From: Nevskia sp.
GTDB lineage: Bacteria > Pseudomonadota > Gammaproteobacteria > Nevskiales > Nevskiaceae
Direction: 5' to 3'
NCBI GenBank assembly: GCA_023229645.1
Contig: JALNYU010000022.1
Location: 3,714-67,713 of the forward strand
Length of the DNA: 64,000 nucleotides
Part shown: positions 9,407 to 18,365 of the stretch, in pieces
How the letters are laid out: every line of letters starts with the position of its first letter
Numbering within the stretch: position 1 is the first letter of the stretch
Program-made: the position numbers and the translations under genes
Notes under the pieces: generated by a model
What the model was told of the DNA's origin: nothing
The model's database searches: none
What the model saw: the letters and a program-made list of their open reading frames with translations, nothing else

Positions 9407-9644
9407 GACGCTCCCCCTTATGAACCGCTTTTTGTTGGGGGATCGTCCGCCGATTCGGCGGGCGTGAAAATAACTCGATAGTGTTAGCGCTTTACACCGA
9501 GCGGCGGCGATCGACGACAATAGCCGAGTAAATTGTGCTCCCGGCACTGGGTTTGGCGCGTTGCGCCTTTTGATCACCGGCGGCGCATGGGAGCGCGTGC
9601 CGTGATCGTCATGAGTGTCTTCGAGACCTCGATCAGGACCAATA

Positions 9645-11933
9645 ATGACTGCGGATAATGGCTTTCGTCAGGCGGCGCTGGATTACCACGAGTTTCCTGC
9701 GCCGGGGAAATTAACCGTCACGCCGACCAAGCCGATGGTCAACCAGCGCGATCTCGCCTTGGCTTATTCGCCAGGGGTGGCCGCGGCTTGCGAAGAAATT
9801 GTTGCCGACCCGATTAATGCCCTGCGCTACACCGCGCGCGGCAATCTGGTCGCTGTGATCACCAACGGCACCGCGGTACTGGGTCTGGGCGCCATCGGCC
9901 CGCTGGCAGCGAAGCCGGTGATGGAAGGCAAGGCGGTGTTGTTCAAGAAATTTGCTGGCATCGATGTCTTTGATATCGAAATCGACCAGCGCGATCCGGA
10001 CAAACTCATTGAAGTGATCGCGGCGTTGGAGCCGACATTCGGCGGCATCAACCTCGAAGACATTAAAGCGCCCGAATGTTTTTATATCGAGCGGCAACTG
10101 CGCAGCCGGATGAAAATTCCGGTATTCCACGACGATCAGCACGGCACTGCGATTATTGTCGGTGCTGCGGTAACGAATGGCTTGAAGGTCGTCGGTAAAG
10201 CGATGGATCAGGTCAAGCTCGTCGTCAGCGGCGCTGGCGCCGCAGCTTTGGCTTGCGTCGATTTATTGGTTGATCTCGGCCTTCCGGTTGCGAATATCTG
10301 GCTGACCGATCTCGCTGGCGTGGTCTACCAAGGCCGCACCGAGTTGATGGACCCGGATAAGGCGCGCTTCGCCCAGGAAACCGAAGCCCGCAGCTTGGCC
10401 GAGGTTATCGCTGGCGCTGATATTTTCCTCGGCCTTTCTGCAGGCGGTGTACTGAAGCCGGAAATGGTCGTGACGATGGCGGAAAGGCCGCTGGTATTTG
10501 CGCTCGCCAATCCGGTGCCGGAAATTTTGCCGGAGGAAGTAAAGGCAGTGCGCAGTGACGCCATCATCGCCACCGGCCGCAGCGATTACCCCAATCAAGT
10601 CAACAACGTGCTGTGTTTCCCGTTTATTTTTCGCGGCGCGCTCGATGCCGGCGCAACGACGATCACACGGGAAATGGAGATCGCCGTTGTTCACGCGATT
10701 GCCGAGTTGGCGCGCCAAGAGCAGAGCGATATTGTCGCCAGCGCTTACGGCAGCGAGCGCGTTTCGTTCGGTCCGGAATACCTGATTCCGAAACCGTTTG
10801 ATCCGCGCCTGATCGTTAAGATCGCGCCGGCGGTGGCGCGGGCGGCAATGGCTTCCGGCGTTGCGACGCGGCCGATTGATGATTTCGACGCCTACGAGCA
10901 GCGTTTGCAGCAGTTCGTGTATCAAAGCGGCACGTTGATGCGGCCAATTTTTGCCGCCGCGCGGAAAGCGGCGCCGGAGACCAAGCGCATCATTTACGCC
11001 GAAGGCGAGGACGAGCGCGTGCTGCGCGCCGTGCAAATCGTCGTCGACGAGCGTTTGGCGAGGCCGATATTGGTCGGCCGGCCCGGCGTGATCGAGATGC
11101 GGATTGAGCGCTTCGGCTTGCGTATGCGGGCAGGTGAAGATTTCACGATCATCAACCCGGAGCACGACAGCCGTTATCCGGAATACTGGCGCGAGTACCA
11201 CGCGCTGATGTCGCGGCGCGGCGTATCGATGCAGTTCGCCAAGCTCGAAGTCCGGCGCCGGACGACGTTGATCGCTTCGCTCTTGCTGCGCAACGGCGAA
11301 GCCGACGGCATGATTTGCGGCACGCTCAGCGGCTTCGAGCGGCATCTGGAGTTTATCGATCAGGTGATCGGCAAGGCGCCGGGGCGGAATTACTACGGCG
11401 CGATGAACGTGCTGATTTTGCCGAATCGTCTGTTGTTCCTCGTCGATACCCACGTCAACCCGGATCCCTGCGCACAAGCGCTGGCCGAGATCACCGTGAT
11501 GGCGGCCTGCGAGATGCGCCGGTTCGGCATTGAGCCGAAGGCGGCCTTGCTCTCGCACTCCAATTTCGGCAGCCACAACACGCCGTCGGCGCTGAAGATG
11601 CGGGATACATTGGCATTGCTGCGGCAGTTGGCGCCGGATCTGGAAGTCGACGGCGAAATGCACGGTGATTGTGCGTTGGACGAAAGCGTGCGGAAGGCGA
11701 TACTGCCGGACTCGACCTTAAGCGGCTCGGCCAATTTGCTGGTGATGCCGAACATCGATACCGCCAACATCGCCTACAACCTATTGAAGTGCGCGGCTGG
11801 CAATAACATCGCGATCGGCCCGGTGCTCTTGGGCGGTGCAGCGCCGGTTCATATCCTGACGCCGTCAACGACGGTGCGCCGCATCGTCAACATGACCGCG
11901 CTGACCGTCGTCGAGGCCAACGCCGGGAAATAG
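9645..11933 (+). CDS. maeB: NADP-dependent malic enzyme with phosphotransacetylase-like domain
   Basis: Oxidative decarboxylation of malate to pyruvate, producing NADPH; a cytosolic enzyme at the junction of the TCA cycle and gluconeogenesis. The 762 residues match the MaeB fusion length. The malic enzyme part (about 1-430) has LAYSPGVAAACEEI, the catalytic region NLEDIKAPECF and HDDQHGTA, and a Rossmann motif VVSGAGAAALA. The C-terminal 330 residues form a phosphotransacetylase-like domain (IYAEGEDERVLRA, MICGTLSGFERHL), which in MaeB is regulatory and senses acetyl-CoA. The ATG at 9645 after AGGA is preferred to the upstream ATG at 9615. The NADPH supply fits the polyhydroxyalkanoate genes nearby. 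Confidence 0.95.
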   Translation: MTADNGFRQAALDYHEFPAPGKLTVTPTKPMVNQRDLALAYSPGVAAACEEIVADPINALRYTARGNLVAVITNGTAVLGLGAIGPLAAKPVMEGKAVLFKKFAGIDVFDIEIDQRDPDKLIEVIAALEPTFGGINLEDIKAPECFYIERQLRSRMKIPVFHDDQHGTAIIVGAAVTNGLKVVGKAMDQVKLVVSGAGAAALACVDLLVDLGLPVANIWLTDLAGVVYQGRTELMDPDKARFAQETEARSLAEVIAGADIFLGLSAGGVLKPEMVVTMAERPLVFALANPVPEILPEEVKAVRSDAIIATGRSDYPNQVNNVLCFPFIFRGALDAGATTITREMEIAVVHAIAELARQEQSDIVASAYGSERVSFGPEYLIPKPFDPRLIVKIAPAVARAAMASGVATRPIDDFDAYEQRLQQFVYQSGTLMRPIFAAARKAAPETKRIIYAEGEDERVLRAVQIVVDERLARPILVGRPGVIEMRIERFGLRMRAGEDFTIINPEHDSRYPEYWREYHALMSRRGVSMQFAKLEVRRRTTLIASLLLRNGEADGMICGTLSGFERHLEFIDQVIGKAPGRNYYGAMNVLILPNRLLFLVDTHVNPDPCAQALAEITVMAACEMRRFGIEPKAALLSHSNFGSHNTPSALKMRDTLALLRQLAPDLEVDGEMHGDCALDESVRKAILPDSTLSGSANLLVMPNIDTANIAYNLLKCAAGNNIAIGPVLLGGAAPVHILTPSTTVRRIVNMTALTVVEANAGK

Positions 11934-11954
11934 CGCGAGTGGGTCGGCGGCGGC

Positions 11955-12935
11955 CTATGGCAGCACTGGCACGCCGCTGACGAACGCTTTGCGGATATTG
12001 CGACCGCAGGCGACGCTATCCAGCGCCACGGTGCGCCCAAGTCGCTCGCGGGCGAGGATGCCGTAGCGGGTTTTGTCGGCCGAGATCCACGGATAAAAAC
12101 CTTCGAGCCCCGGGCTGGAATAGCTGCCATCGCCGGTCGCAGGGTCATCTTCAAGCCAGTGGTTGAGGCTGTAATGCCAGGCCTCTTTCACTGGGCTGTT
12201 GTGGGCTTCCGCGCAGCGGGCCGGCAGCGTACAAACGGGGTCGCTGCCCAGCGCATCGTGCATTCTCAATTTGCCGCTGAGGATTTTGCGCAGAAACGCG
12301 GCGTAAGCGGCCGGCGTGCCCTGCATGCCGCCGGCTGGCAACGGCCGGAAGTAGGACAAGCCGATATCGCTGCCGAGATAGCTGAGCACTTCTTGCGTAA
12401 GGTGTTCCGCGTCGAGGTTGCCGAGCCCGAGATCGACGGCCAATTGTTGGTCGTGACCGCCGCCGTAATAAAAGTAGCCGACATCATCGGGATTAATTTT
12501 GGCGTTCGAGCGCGCGTTCAGGCAGGCCGCAACGGTTTTTGCGCGCGGGCACGCGAGCAGCGGGAACGACGTTTGGCCAGAACGCATTTCCAACTGCGCA
12601 CGTTGCGCGGCGCTGAGTTCTTGGCCGGGGCCGATTTTCTCCAACACATACGCGCCCCAAACCCACTTCGACGCCGAGGCGATTTTCATCGGCGTGTCGG
12701 TCGAATAATCTGAACCAATACTGCCGCTGACCAGCGGCCCGTGGACATCGCCGATCTCCCAATAAAACGCGCCGAGCTTTTTGCACGCCGCGCCTTCACG
12801 CGCCGTGCGCTCGGCGGCAGCGTTGGCTGCACCGCTCGGTGCGGCATTAACGGCGGCGACGGTGCAAAAACCCATGACGACGGCCGCCAGCCGAATGGCG
12901 CTGGAAACGCGCGAGAAAAGTAAACGTTTGATCAT
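11955..12935 (-). CDS. secreted serine-hydrolase / beta-lactamase-fold protein
   Basis: A 326-residue protein with a signal peptide (MIKRLLFSRVSSAIRLAAVV, cleavage near AVNAA). The mature part holds an SxxK-type nucleophile motif in KIASASKWVWGAYVLEK near residue 88-94, the position expected for penicillin-binding-protein-like serine hydrolases. Later landmarks are GYFYYGGGHDQQ near residue 155, which may supply the YxN-like motif, and LEGFYPWISADKTRYGILAR near the C-terminus, where a KTG-like strand would be. The Cys residues suggest a periplasmic disulphide protein. It is convergent with maeB (21 bp gap). Family is probable, substrate unknown; resistance activity is not implied. Confidence 0.65.
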   Translation of the reverse strand: MIKRLLFSRVSSAIRLAAVVMGFCTVAAVNAAPSGAANAAAERTAREGAACKKLGAFYWEIGDVHGPLVSGSIGSDYSTDTPMKIASASKWVWGAYVLEKIGPGQELSAAQRAQLEMRSGQTSFPLLACPRAKTVAACLNARSNAKINPDDVGYFYYGGGHDQQLAVDLGLGNLDAEHLTQEVLSYLGSDIGLSYFRPLPAGGMQGTPAAYAAFLRKILSGKLRMHDALGSDPVCTLPARCAEAHNSPVKEAWHYSLNHWLEDDPATGDGSYSSPGLEGFYPWISADKTRYGILARERLGRTVALDSVACGRNIRKAFVSGVPVLP

Positions 12936-13285
12936 GTAAGCGCTCGGCGCACAACGGGTTGAGCGACGAAGATTGCGTCGCGAGTCCGGCTATAAGAACG
13001 CGTTGGCGCGAAAACGGTTTACGGCGTCAAATCCGATTGTTTGAGGACGTTGATCCGATGATTCCCGCATTCCGCGCAAAATAAGCAGTCGATGAACGGT
13101 ATTTCAGCCTGAAACAGGCCGCTTGGCGCGTGCGTGCAGGCACCGCTTTCTGAAATTAAAAATATATTCATGTTCTTATTTTTAAATAATTAAATTAAAA
13201 AATCCACAAGACATTGCGAGTCGTTGGTAAGGTCGATAACCGCGCGAATTCGTACTGGAATGAATCGGCTATACAAAACCGGAAC
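12936..13285. other. intergenic region upstream of the phasin gene
   Basis: Non-coding. The part 13150-13205 is very AT-rich, with A/T runs unlike the neighbouring DNA; it could be an UP-element-like or regulator-binding stretch for the phasin promoter that follows. No RNA gene or convincing repeat was seen. Confidence 0.5.
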
Positions 13286-13313
13286 TTGACAGTCAAGTGC
13301 TGGCTGTTATGAT
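13286..13313 (+). promoter_or_regulatory. sigma-70 promoter of the phasin gene
   Basis: TTGACA at 13286-13291 and TATGAT at 13308-13313 with a 16-bp spacer, about 60 bp before the start codon. A perfect consensus -35 fits the high expression usual for phasins. Confidence 0.65.
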
Positions 13314-13376
13314 CAGTTTGCGCCGTGTTGCGTTGCAACAATTTGGCGTTCCGATTGAACTCATATGGAGCTGCCT

Positions 13377-13856
13377 ATGAAACTGCAGAGCGTAGTAAAC
13401 GACGTGAAGGGCCGTGTAGAACTCATTTCCGATCGGGGCCAGAAAGTGGTCACGGTATCGCGAGATAGCTTGAAGCAGGCCGGCGGCATCGTCGCTGAAG
13501 GCCTACAGACGTTAGTAAACACCCAGACCAGCGCTGCGAAGGATCTCTATTCCGCCGCCCGCACCGGTTTGGAAAAGGCAAAGACTGATGGTCTGCGCGC
13601 CGTCGCTGCGGACCCAATTCGTTATTTGCCGAAAGTCGACAAACTCGTTGTGCCGTTTAACCACAGTGTTACGGTGGTAAGCAAAACGGGCGACGAGTTG
13701 TATCAGGTTGCCAAAACCGGTTTTAGCCGCATTCAGGCGCAAATCGCCGGGAAAGCGACCCCCGTTGCCAGCGCCACGAAAAAGGCGAAAACGGCGGTGC
13801 GCAAGACCAAGACGACGGTCAAAAAAGTCGTTGCCAAGGCTGTTGAGGCTGAGTAA
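13377..13856 (+). CDS. phasin family protein
   Basis: Small amphipathic protein that coats polyhydroxyalkanoate granules. The 159 residues are largely helical (AAKDLYSAARTGLEKAK, DELYQVAKTGFSRIQ), and the tail is rich in Lys, Ala and Thr (KKAKTAVRKTKTTVKKVV), as in many phasins with basic AlgP-like ends. The ATG at 13377 is chosen because GGAG lies 6 bases before it; the ATG at 13365 would overlap that site. phaR, which usually represses phasin genes, is 20 kb away in this window. No PHA synthase gene is present here. Family assignment is good; the granule role follows from the family. Confidence 0.8.
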   Translation: MKLQSVVNDVKGRVELISDRGQKVVTVSRDSLKQAGGIVAEGLQTLVNTQTSAAKDLYSAARTGLEKAKTDGLRAVAADPIRYLPKVDKLVVPFNHSVTVVSKTGDELYQVAKTGFSRIQAQIAGKATPVASATKKAKTAVRKTKTTVKKVVAKAVEAE

Positions 13857-13867
13857 CCGCTAAACAC

Positions 13868-13903
13868 GCATGACTGGCGCGCATCGCTGCGTGCTAGTCA
13901 TGC
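13868..13903. terminator. hairpin between convergent genes
   Basis: Inverted repeat GCATGACT...AGTCATGC, extended inward by further pairs, in the 63-bp gap between the phasin and the convergent DUF6489 gene. There is no clear T-run, so it may be a weak bidirectional terminator. Confidence 0.5.
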
Positions 13904-13919
13904 GGTTGGTGTTGTCGGC

Positions 13920-14267
13920 TTACTTTGCAGTTGGCGGGGACGCTGCGCTTTCCGGGGCTGGCGTTTGTTGGGCCCGTCGCCGCGGCGCCTTCTTGGCTGT
14001 TGCGCGCTGTTTTGCCCGGGTGGCGTGCGGTTTCGCCGGCGAGGTCTTAGTTTTTGCCGCAGCGACAATCTTCTGCCAAGCGCTGCTTTGCCGCAGCGAT
14101 TGCAAGTTGTCGCGGACAAAACTGGCGGGGTCAAAGTTATCGCTCGCAGCGCCAACTTTTTCGCGCAGAAATTGAATCAAATCTTCTTGAAAGCCGGCGA
14201 CGTCCGGCAGGCCGAGGAACCGGCGCAGTTCGTCCGGTTCGACATCAATTTCGATCTTGATCCGCAT
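13920..14267 (-). CDS. DUF6489-like small protein
   Basis: A 115-residue protein starting MRIKIEIDVEPDELRRFLGL, followed by PDVAGFQEDLIQFLREKV. This N-terminal block matches what I know of DUF6489 proteins, which often occur near phasin or PHA genes. The C-terminal 50 residues are a low-complexity Ala/Lys/Arg/Pro tail (TRAKQRATAKKAPRRRAQQ), like the tails of histone-like or phasin-like proteins and similar in character to the neighbouring phasin. The start is supported by AAGGGAAG upstream. Function is unknown; a link to PHA granules is inferred from the convergent phasin gene. Confidence 0.7.
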   Translation of the reverse strand: MRIKIEIDVEPDELRRFLGLPDVAGFQEDLIQFLREKVGAASDNFDPASFVRDNLQSLRQSSAWQKIVAAAKTKTSPAKPHATRAKQRATAKKAPRRRAQQTPAPESAASPPTAK

Positions 14268-14316
14268 TGCTGCTTCCCTTCTTGGCGTTGTGGCGTCCGA
14301 GCCACTTTAGCGCGCC

Positions 14317-15204
14317 TCAGCTTCCGGTGAGTAACTGCTGTGCCGTGCGATAGGTTTGCGCGGTACGGGTGATGACCGCATCGGGCAGGGAAGGGCCGGG
14401 GGCCTGCTTGTTCCAATCCAAGGTTTCCAGGTAATCGCGCACGTATTGCTTGTCGAAACTTGGCGGGCTGATGCCGACGCGGTAGCCGTCGGCCGGCCAG
14501 AAGCGCGAGGAGTCTGGCGTTAATACTTCGTCGATCAAGTGCAGCGTGCCAGCGGCATCGACACCGAATTCGAATTTGGTGTCAGCGATGATGATGCCGC
14601 GCTCGGCCGCGTAGTCGGCGGCTTCGCGGTACAACAATAAGGTGAGCTCGCGCACCTGGGCGGCAAGCTTCGGTCCGATCAGCTTTTCGACTTCGAGATA
14701 GTCAATATTCGCGTCGTGCTCGCCTTTCGGCGCTTTGAACGCAGGCGTGAATATCGCCTCGGGTAGTTTTGAAGCCAGCTGCAAGCCGGGCGGCAAGGCA
14801 ATCCCGCAGACCGCGCCGGTGGCTTGGTAATCCTTCCAGCCGGAGCCGATTAAATAGCCGCGAGCGACCGCTTCTACCGGCAACGCGCGTAGTTTTTTTG
14901 CGACCACGGCCCTGCCGCGGCATTGCTCGAATTCCTCCGGCGTCAGCCAGCGCGCGAGGTCGATCGTGGTGTCGAGATGGTTTCGGATGCGCGGTTGGAA
15001 GCGGTCCATCCAAAACGCGGTCAGCGCGTTCAATACCGTGCCTTTGCCGGGAATCGCTTGCGGTAGTACGACATCAAATGCAGAAAGGCGATCGCTGGTG
15101 ACGATCAGCAGATGATCTTGCCCCAGCTGGAATAAATCCCGGACTTTGCCGCTGTGGATTTTTGGCAGGCTGGTAATCGTGGGCTCGTGCAATGCGGTGG
15201 TCAT
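14317..15204 (-). CDS. purC: SAICAR synthase
   Basis: Phosphoribosylaminoimidazole-succinocarboxamide synthase of purine biosynthesis: CAIR + Asp + ATP gives SAICAR. The protein (295 residues) starts with the conserved GKVRDLFQLG and has SDRLSAFDVVLPQAIPGKG, VEAVARGYLIGSGWKDY, GIIIADTKFEFG and LIDEVLTPDSSRFWP. The length fits the long, yeast-like PurC form. Its start is 9 bp after the stop of the CopD-like membrane protein gene, so both are probably transcribed together from the right. Confidence 0.96.
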   Translation of the reverse strand: MTTALHEPTITSLPKIHSGKVRDLFQLGQDHLLIVTSDRLSAFDVVLPQAIPGKGTVLNALTAFWMDRFQPRIRNHLDTTIDLARWLTPEEFEQCRGRAVVAKKLRALPVEAVARGYLIGSGWKDYQATGAVCGIALPPGLQLASKLPEAIFTPAFKAPKGEHDANIDYLEVEKLIGPKLAAQVRELTLLLYREAADYAAERGIIIADTKFEFGVDAAGTLHLIDEVLTPDSSRFWPADGYRVGISPPSFDKQYVRDYLETLDWNKQAPGPSLPDAVITRTAQTYRTAQQLLTGS

Positions 15205-15213
15205 GACGTGGCC

Positions 15214-15669
15214 TTATCCGAGTAGGAATTTGCCGCCGCTGGCGACGACAACAACGATGAGGCCGAGCAGCAAATTGGCGCCGACGAAGATCCGAATCTG
15301 TGCGACGCGCCGCTGTCCATCGGCAGTGTCGCCAGCAGCGACGGCCCGCTGCAGTCGCCGCAGCGGCCCAAAGAATACGTGGAGCGCAAGCAACATCATG
15401 ATGATGCCGAGCCCGACCATGATGTGCACGTGCGGGCCGACGTATTTCATTCCGCCTAGTGCATGGATCATGTAAAAGCCGCTGCCCAGCAAGATCACGA
15501 TGGCGCTGAGCACATAGCGGAAGAAACGGCCAAGAACCTGCGCCCACAGCGTGGTTTTTGCTTTGGCGTCGAGTCCGCCGAGGGAATGCCGCAAACAGAC
15601 GTAGGCGAAGAACATGCCGCCGACCCAGATCACAGCGAAAAGGGTGTGCAGCGAAAGTGCGAGGCTCAT
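15214..15669 (-). CDS. CopD-family integral membrane protein
   Basis: A 151-residue protein with four predicted TM helices: LALSLHTLFAVIWVGGMFFAY, a helix in FFRYVLSAIVILLGSGFYMI, HVHIMVGLGIIMMLLALHVFF, and ANLLLGLIVVVVASG near the end. Conserved His residues in helices 1 and 3 (SLHTLFAVIWVGG, GPHVHIMVG) fit the CopD/cytochrome-like membrane domain. Such proteins are linked to copper or haem but are often of unknown function. It lies upstream of purC (9 bp) and downstream of the catalase terminator. Confidence 0.75.
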   Translation of the reverse strand: MSLALSLHTLFAVIWVGGMFFAYVCLRHSLGGLDAKAKTTLWAQVLGRFFRYVLSAIVILLGSGFYMIHALGGMKYVGPHVHIMVGLGIIMMLLALHVFFGPLRRLQRAVAAGDTADGQRRVAQIRIFVGANLLLGLIVVVVASGGKFLLG

Positions 15670-15740
15670 GAAGGATCCGGTGAAAAATGCTGACGCACTC
15701 TATGCAAGTCGCCGCCGCGGTGCAAAAGCGCCACGCCAAA

Positions 15741-15768
15741 CGGCGGGGGGTATTGCGTCCCCCGCCGC
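15741..15768 (-). terminator. probable terminator of the catalase gene
   Basis: Minus-strand hairpin CGGCGGGGG / CCCCCGCCG with a loop of about 9-10, followed by GTTTGG. It is 30 bp past the catalase stop. Confidence 0.55.
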
Positions 15769-15797
15769 GGCGCTAACCGGATTCTAGCTGCGAGAGG

Positions 15798-17261
15798 CTA
15801 GGCGTTCAGCGGGATGCCTAACGCCTTCGCCACACCTTCGCCGTAGGTGCGGTCAGCCTGCAGGAAGTGGCCGATTTGCTTGGTCACGATGTCCGGCCGC
15901 GTGACACCGCGCAAAGCGCCGGCAAGGTTTGTGATCAGCGTTTGCTGCTGTTCGGCGCTCATCACCCGGAACAGCGCGCCGGCTTGGCTGTAGTAATCGC
16001 CATCGTCGCGATGATCGTAGCGATCTGCCGCACCCACCAGCGCCAGCGATGGCTCGCGAAACGCCGGATTTTGCGCAACCGCGCCGGGCAACGTGCTCGG
16101 CTCGTAGTTTGGACGGGCGCCACCGTTATCGTCGCCACGCATTGCGCCGTCCCGGTGGTTGGTGTGGTAGGGGCATTTCGGCGCGTTCACCGGCAGGTTT
16201 TGGAAATTCGTACCCACGCGGTAGCGGTGCGCGTCCGGATACGCGAACAAGCGACCTTGCAACATCTTGTCCGGCGAAAAGCCGAGCCCTGGCACGATGT
16301 TCGACGGCGAAAATGCAGCCTGCTCCACTTCCGCAAAATAATTTTGTGGATTACGGTTTAGCACCACCTCTCCAACTGGAATTAGCGGGTAGTCGGCGTG
16401 CGGCCAGACCTGGGTCAAATCGAATGGATTGATTCGATAAGTGCTGGCATCTGCCTCCGGCATGATCTGAATTTCGACCGACCAGCGCGGAAACTCGCCG
16501 CGCGCAATGGCATGGAACAAGTCGCGTTGCGCATAGTCTGGATCCTCGCCTTTTAGCCGCGTGGCGTCGGCCGCCGACAAATTGCGAATGCCCTGCTTGG
16601 ACTTGAAGTGCCATTTCACCCAGTGCCGTTCGCCCGCCGCGTTGATCACGCTAAACGTGTGGCTGCCGAAACCGTGCATGTAACGATAGCCGTCCGGGAT
16701 GCCGCGGTCGGAGAAGAGGATCGTCACCTGGTGCAACGATTCCGGATGCTGCGACCAGAAATCCCACTGCATATCGGGCGATTTTAAGTGTGTTTGTGGA
16801 TCGCGCTTTTGGGTGTGGATGAAGTCTGGGAACTTCGACGGATCGCGCAAGAAGAACACCGGCGTGTTATTGCCGACTAAGTCCCAGTTGCCTTCTTCGG
16901 TATAAAACTTCACCGCGAAGCCGCGTGGGTCGCGCTCGGTATCGGCCGAGCCGATCTCGCCGCCGACGGTCGAGAAGCGCAAGAACAACGGCGTCTTCTT
17001 GCCGACGGCGCTGAATAGTTTGGCGCTGGTATAGCGGGTGATGTCCGCGGTCACGGTGAGTTCACCGTAGGCGCCTGAACCTTTCGCGTGGACCACGCGT
17101 TCCGGTACGCGCTCGCGGTTGAACTGCGCAAGTTTTTCGATCAGGTGGTAGTCCTGCAGCAGTAACGGGCCGCGCGGACCGGCGGAAAGCGAGTTCTGGT
17201 TATCGGCGACGGGTGCGCCGTTGCCACTGGTTAATATGCGGGGCGGGGTGGGCTGCGTCAT
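15798..17261 (-). CDS. katA: monofunctional haem catalase (clade 3)
   Basis: Decomposes hydrogen peroxide. The 487 residues carry the catalytic His region RERVPERVVHAKGSGAYG (about residues 45-60), the distal Asn in DLVGNNTPVFFLRDP, and the haem-ligand signature RLFAYPDAHRYRVG with the proximal Tyr. The size and features match small-subunit clade 3 catalases. The ATG at 17259-17261 follows GAGGAG; the longer in-frame extension upstream is rejected. The gene is divergent from rpe, and the 256-bp AT-rich space between them should hold its promoter. Rubrerythrin, another peroxide-detoxifying protein, is encoded 18 kb away. Confidence 0.95.
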   Translation of the reverse strand: MTQPTPPRILTSGNGAPVADNQNSLSAGPRGPLLLQDYHLIEKLAQFNRERVPERVVHAKGSGAYGELTVTADITRYTSAKLFSAVGKKTPLFLRFSTVGGEIGSADTERDPRGFAVKFYTEEGNWDLVGNNTPVFFLRDPSKFPDFIHTQKRDPQTHLKSPDMQWDFWSQHPESLHQVTILFSDRGIPDGYRYMHGFGSHTFSVINAAGERHWVKWHFKSKQGIRNLSAADATRLKGEDPDYAQRDLFHAIARGEFPRWSVEIQIMPEADASTYRINPFDLTQVWPHADYPLIPVGEVVLNRNPQNYFAEVEQAAFSPSNIVPGLGFSPDKMLQGRLFAYPDAHRYRVGTNFQNLPVNAPKCPYHTNHRDGAMRGDDNGGARPNYEPSTLPGAVAQNPAFREPSLALVGAADRYDHRDDGDYYSQAGALFRVMSAEQQQTLITNLAGALRGVTRPDIVTKQIGHFLQADRTYGEGVAKALGIPLNA

Positions 17262-17517
17262 GGGGTACTCCTCGTCAATTTGTCTTGGCCGGTATTGGCT
17301 GCAACTATCGGGAGTGGATTTTGAAGAGATTAAATTAATAATAAAAGACAATCGTTTATATCTTTTTGATGTCTATATACTATGGCCGAACGAAGCACAG
17401 CCGCATTCGCGGCCCCGCATTTATGCAAGCTTCGCTCGCCAAATCTGCTAAATTCCGCGCACCCGGCAACCGCGTGAGCGAAGTTGCCTGCCATTAAAAC
17501 GCCAGTGAACCCAAAAT

Positions 17518-18210
17518 ATGAGCGCCAATCCGCCAACGCCGATCATCGCCCCGAGCATCCTTTCCGCTGATTTCGCGCGGCTCGGTGAAGACACTGCGAA
17601 AGTCCTCGCGGCGGGCGCCGATTGGGTGCACTTCGACGTGATGGACAACCACTACGTGCCGAATCTCACCATCGGCCCGATGGTCTGCGAAGCGCTGCGC
17701 AAATATGGCGTGACCGCCCCCATCGACGTGCATTTGATGGTAACGCCAGTAGATGCTGTGGCGCAGTTGTTCGCCAAAGCCGGCGCAAGCTCGGTCACGT
17801 TCCACCCGGAAGCGACGCAGCATGTCGACCGTAGCCTGCAAGCAATCCGTGATGCTGGCTGCAAGACCGGGCTGGTTTTCAACCCGGCGACCCCGCTCGA
17901 TTACCTGCGCTACGTGATGGATAAAGTCGACATCGTGCTGCTGATGTCGGTCAACCCTGGTTTTGGCGGCCAAAGCTTCCTGCCGAGCGCGCTCGACAAA
18001 CTGCGCGAAGCGCGGCGGTTGATCGACGCCCACAAGGCTGAAACCGGCCACGAAATACGGCTGGAAATCGACGGCGGCGTGAAAGTTGACAACATTCGCT
18101 CGATCGCCGCCGCGGGTGCCGATACGTTTGTCGCCGGCTCGGCGATTTTCAACACCGCAGACTATGCGGCGACGATTCGCGCGATGCGCGAAGAAATTGC
18201 CAAAGCGTAA
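17518..18210 (+). CDS. rpe: ribulose-phosphate 3-epimerase
   Basis: Interconverts ribulose 5-phosphate and xylulose 5-phosphate in the pentose phosphate pathway. TIM-barrel protein of 230 residues with APSILSADFARLGED at the N-terminus, the metal-binding HFDVMDNHYVPN, IDVHLMV, the phosphate-binding SVNPGFGGQSF and EIDGGVKVDNI, and ADTFVAGSAIF. It precedes trpE by 155 bp. In many gammaproteobacteria a phosphoglycolate phosphatase gene (gph) lies between rpe and trpE; here it is missing. Confidence 0.97.
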   Translation: MSANPPTPIIAPSILSADFARLGEDTAKVLAAGADWVHFDVMDNHYVPNLTIGPMVCEALRKYGVTAPIDVHLMVTPVDAVAQLFAKAGASSVTFHPEATQHVDRSLQAIRDAGCKTGLVFNPATPLDYLRYVMDKVDIVLLMSVNPGFGGQSFLPSALDKLREARRLIDAHKAETGHEIRLEIDGGVKVDNIRSIAAAGADTFVAGSAIFNTADYAATIRAMREEIAKA

Positions 18211-18365
18211 GCGGCTCGAGCACGGCGCATGAAAACTTCCGTAAGCGGCATCGGCGTAAACCGCCTATGCCAGTGGCGATGGTGACGTCCAGGACGAATT
18301 TCCGCCCCTGAACCCTCACCCGTCACGGTCCGCCCGGCGCGGACGCTGCGTTGAAGACTTACATC

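Noticed and set aside
10263..11663. 466-residue reading frame on the minus strand opposite maeB
   Set aside because: Composition is Arg/His/Gln-rich without any domain, and it lies entirely antisense to a well-conserved gene; an effect of the high GC at codon position three.
13870..14330. Plus-strand reading frames across the DUF6489 gene
   Set aside because: Cys/Arg-rich translations opposite a gene with a good ribosome site and a recognisable N-terminus.
17290..17420. Possible OxyR site in the AT-rich catalase/rpe gap
   Set aside because: ATAG/CTAT-like tetramers occur, but spacing does not fit the four-part OxyR pattern; AT-richness alone explains them.
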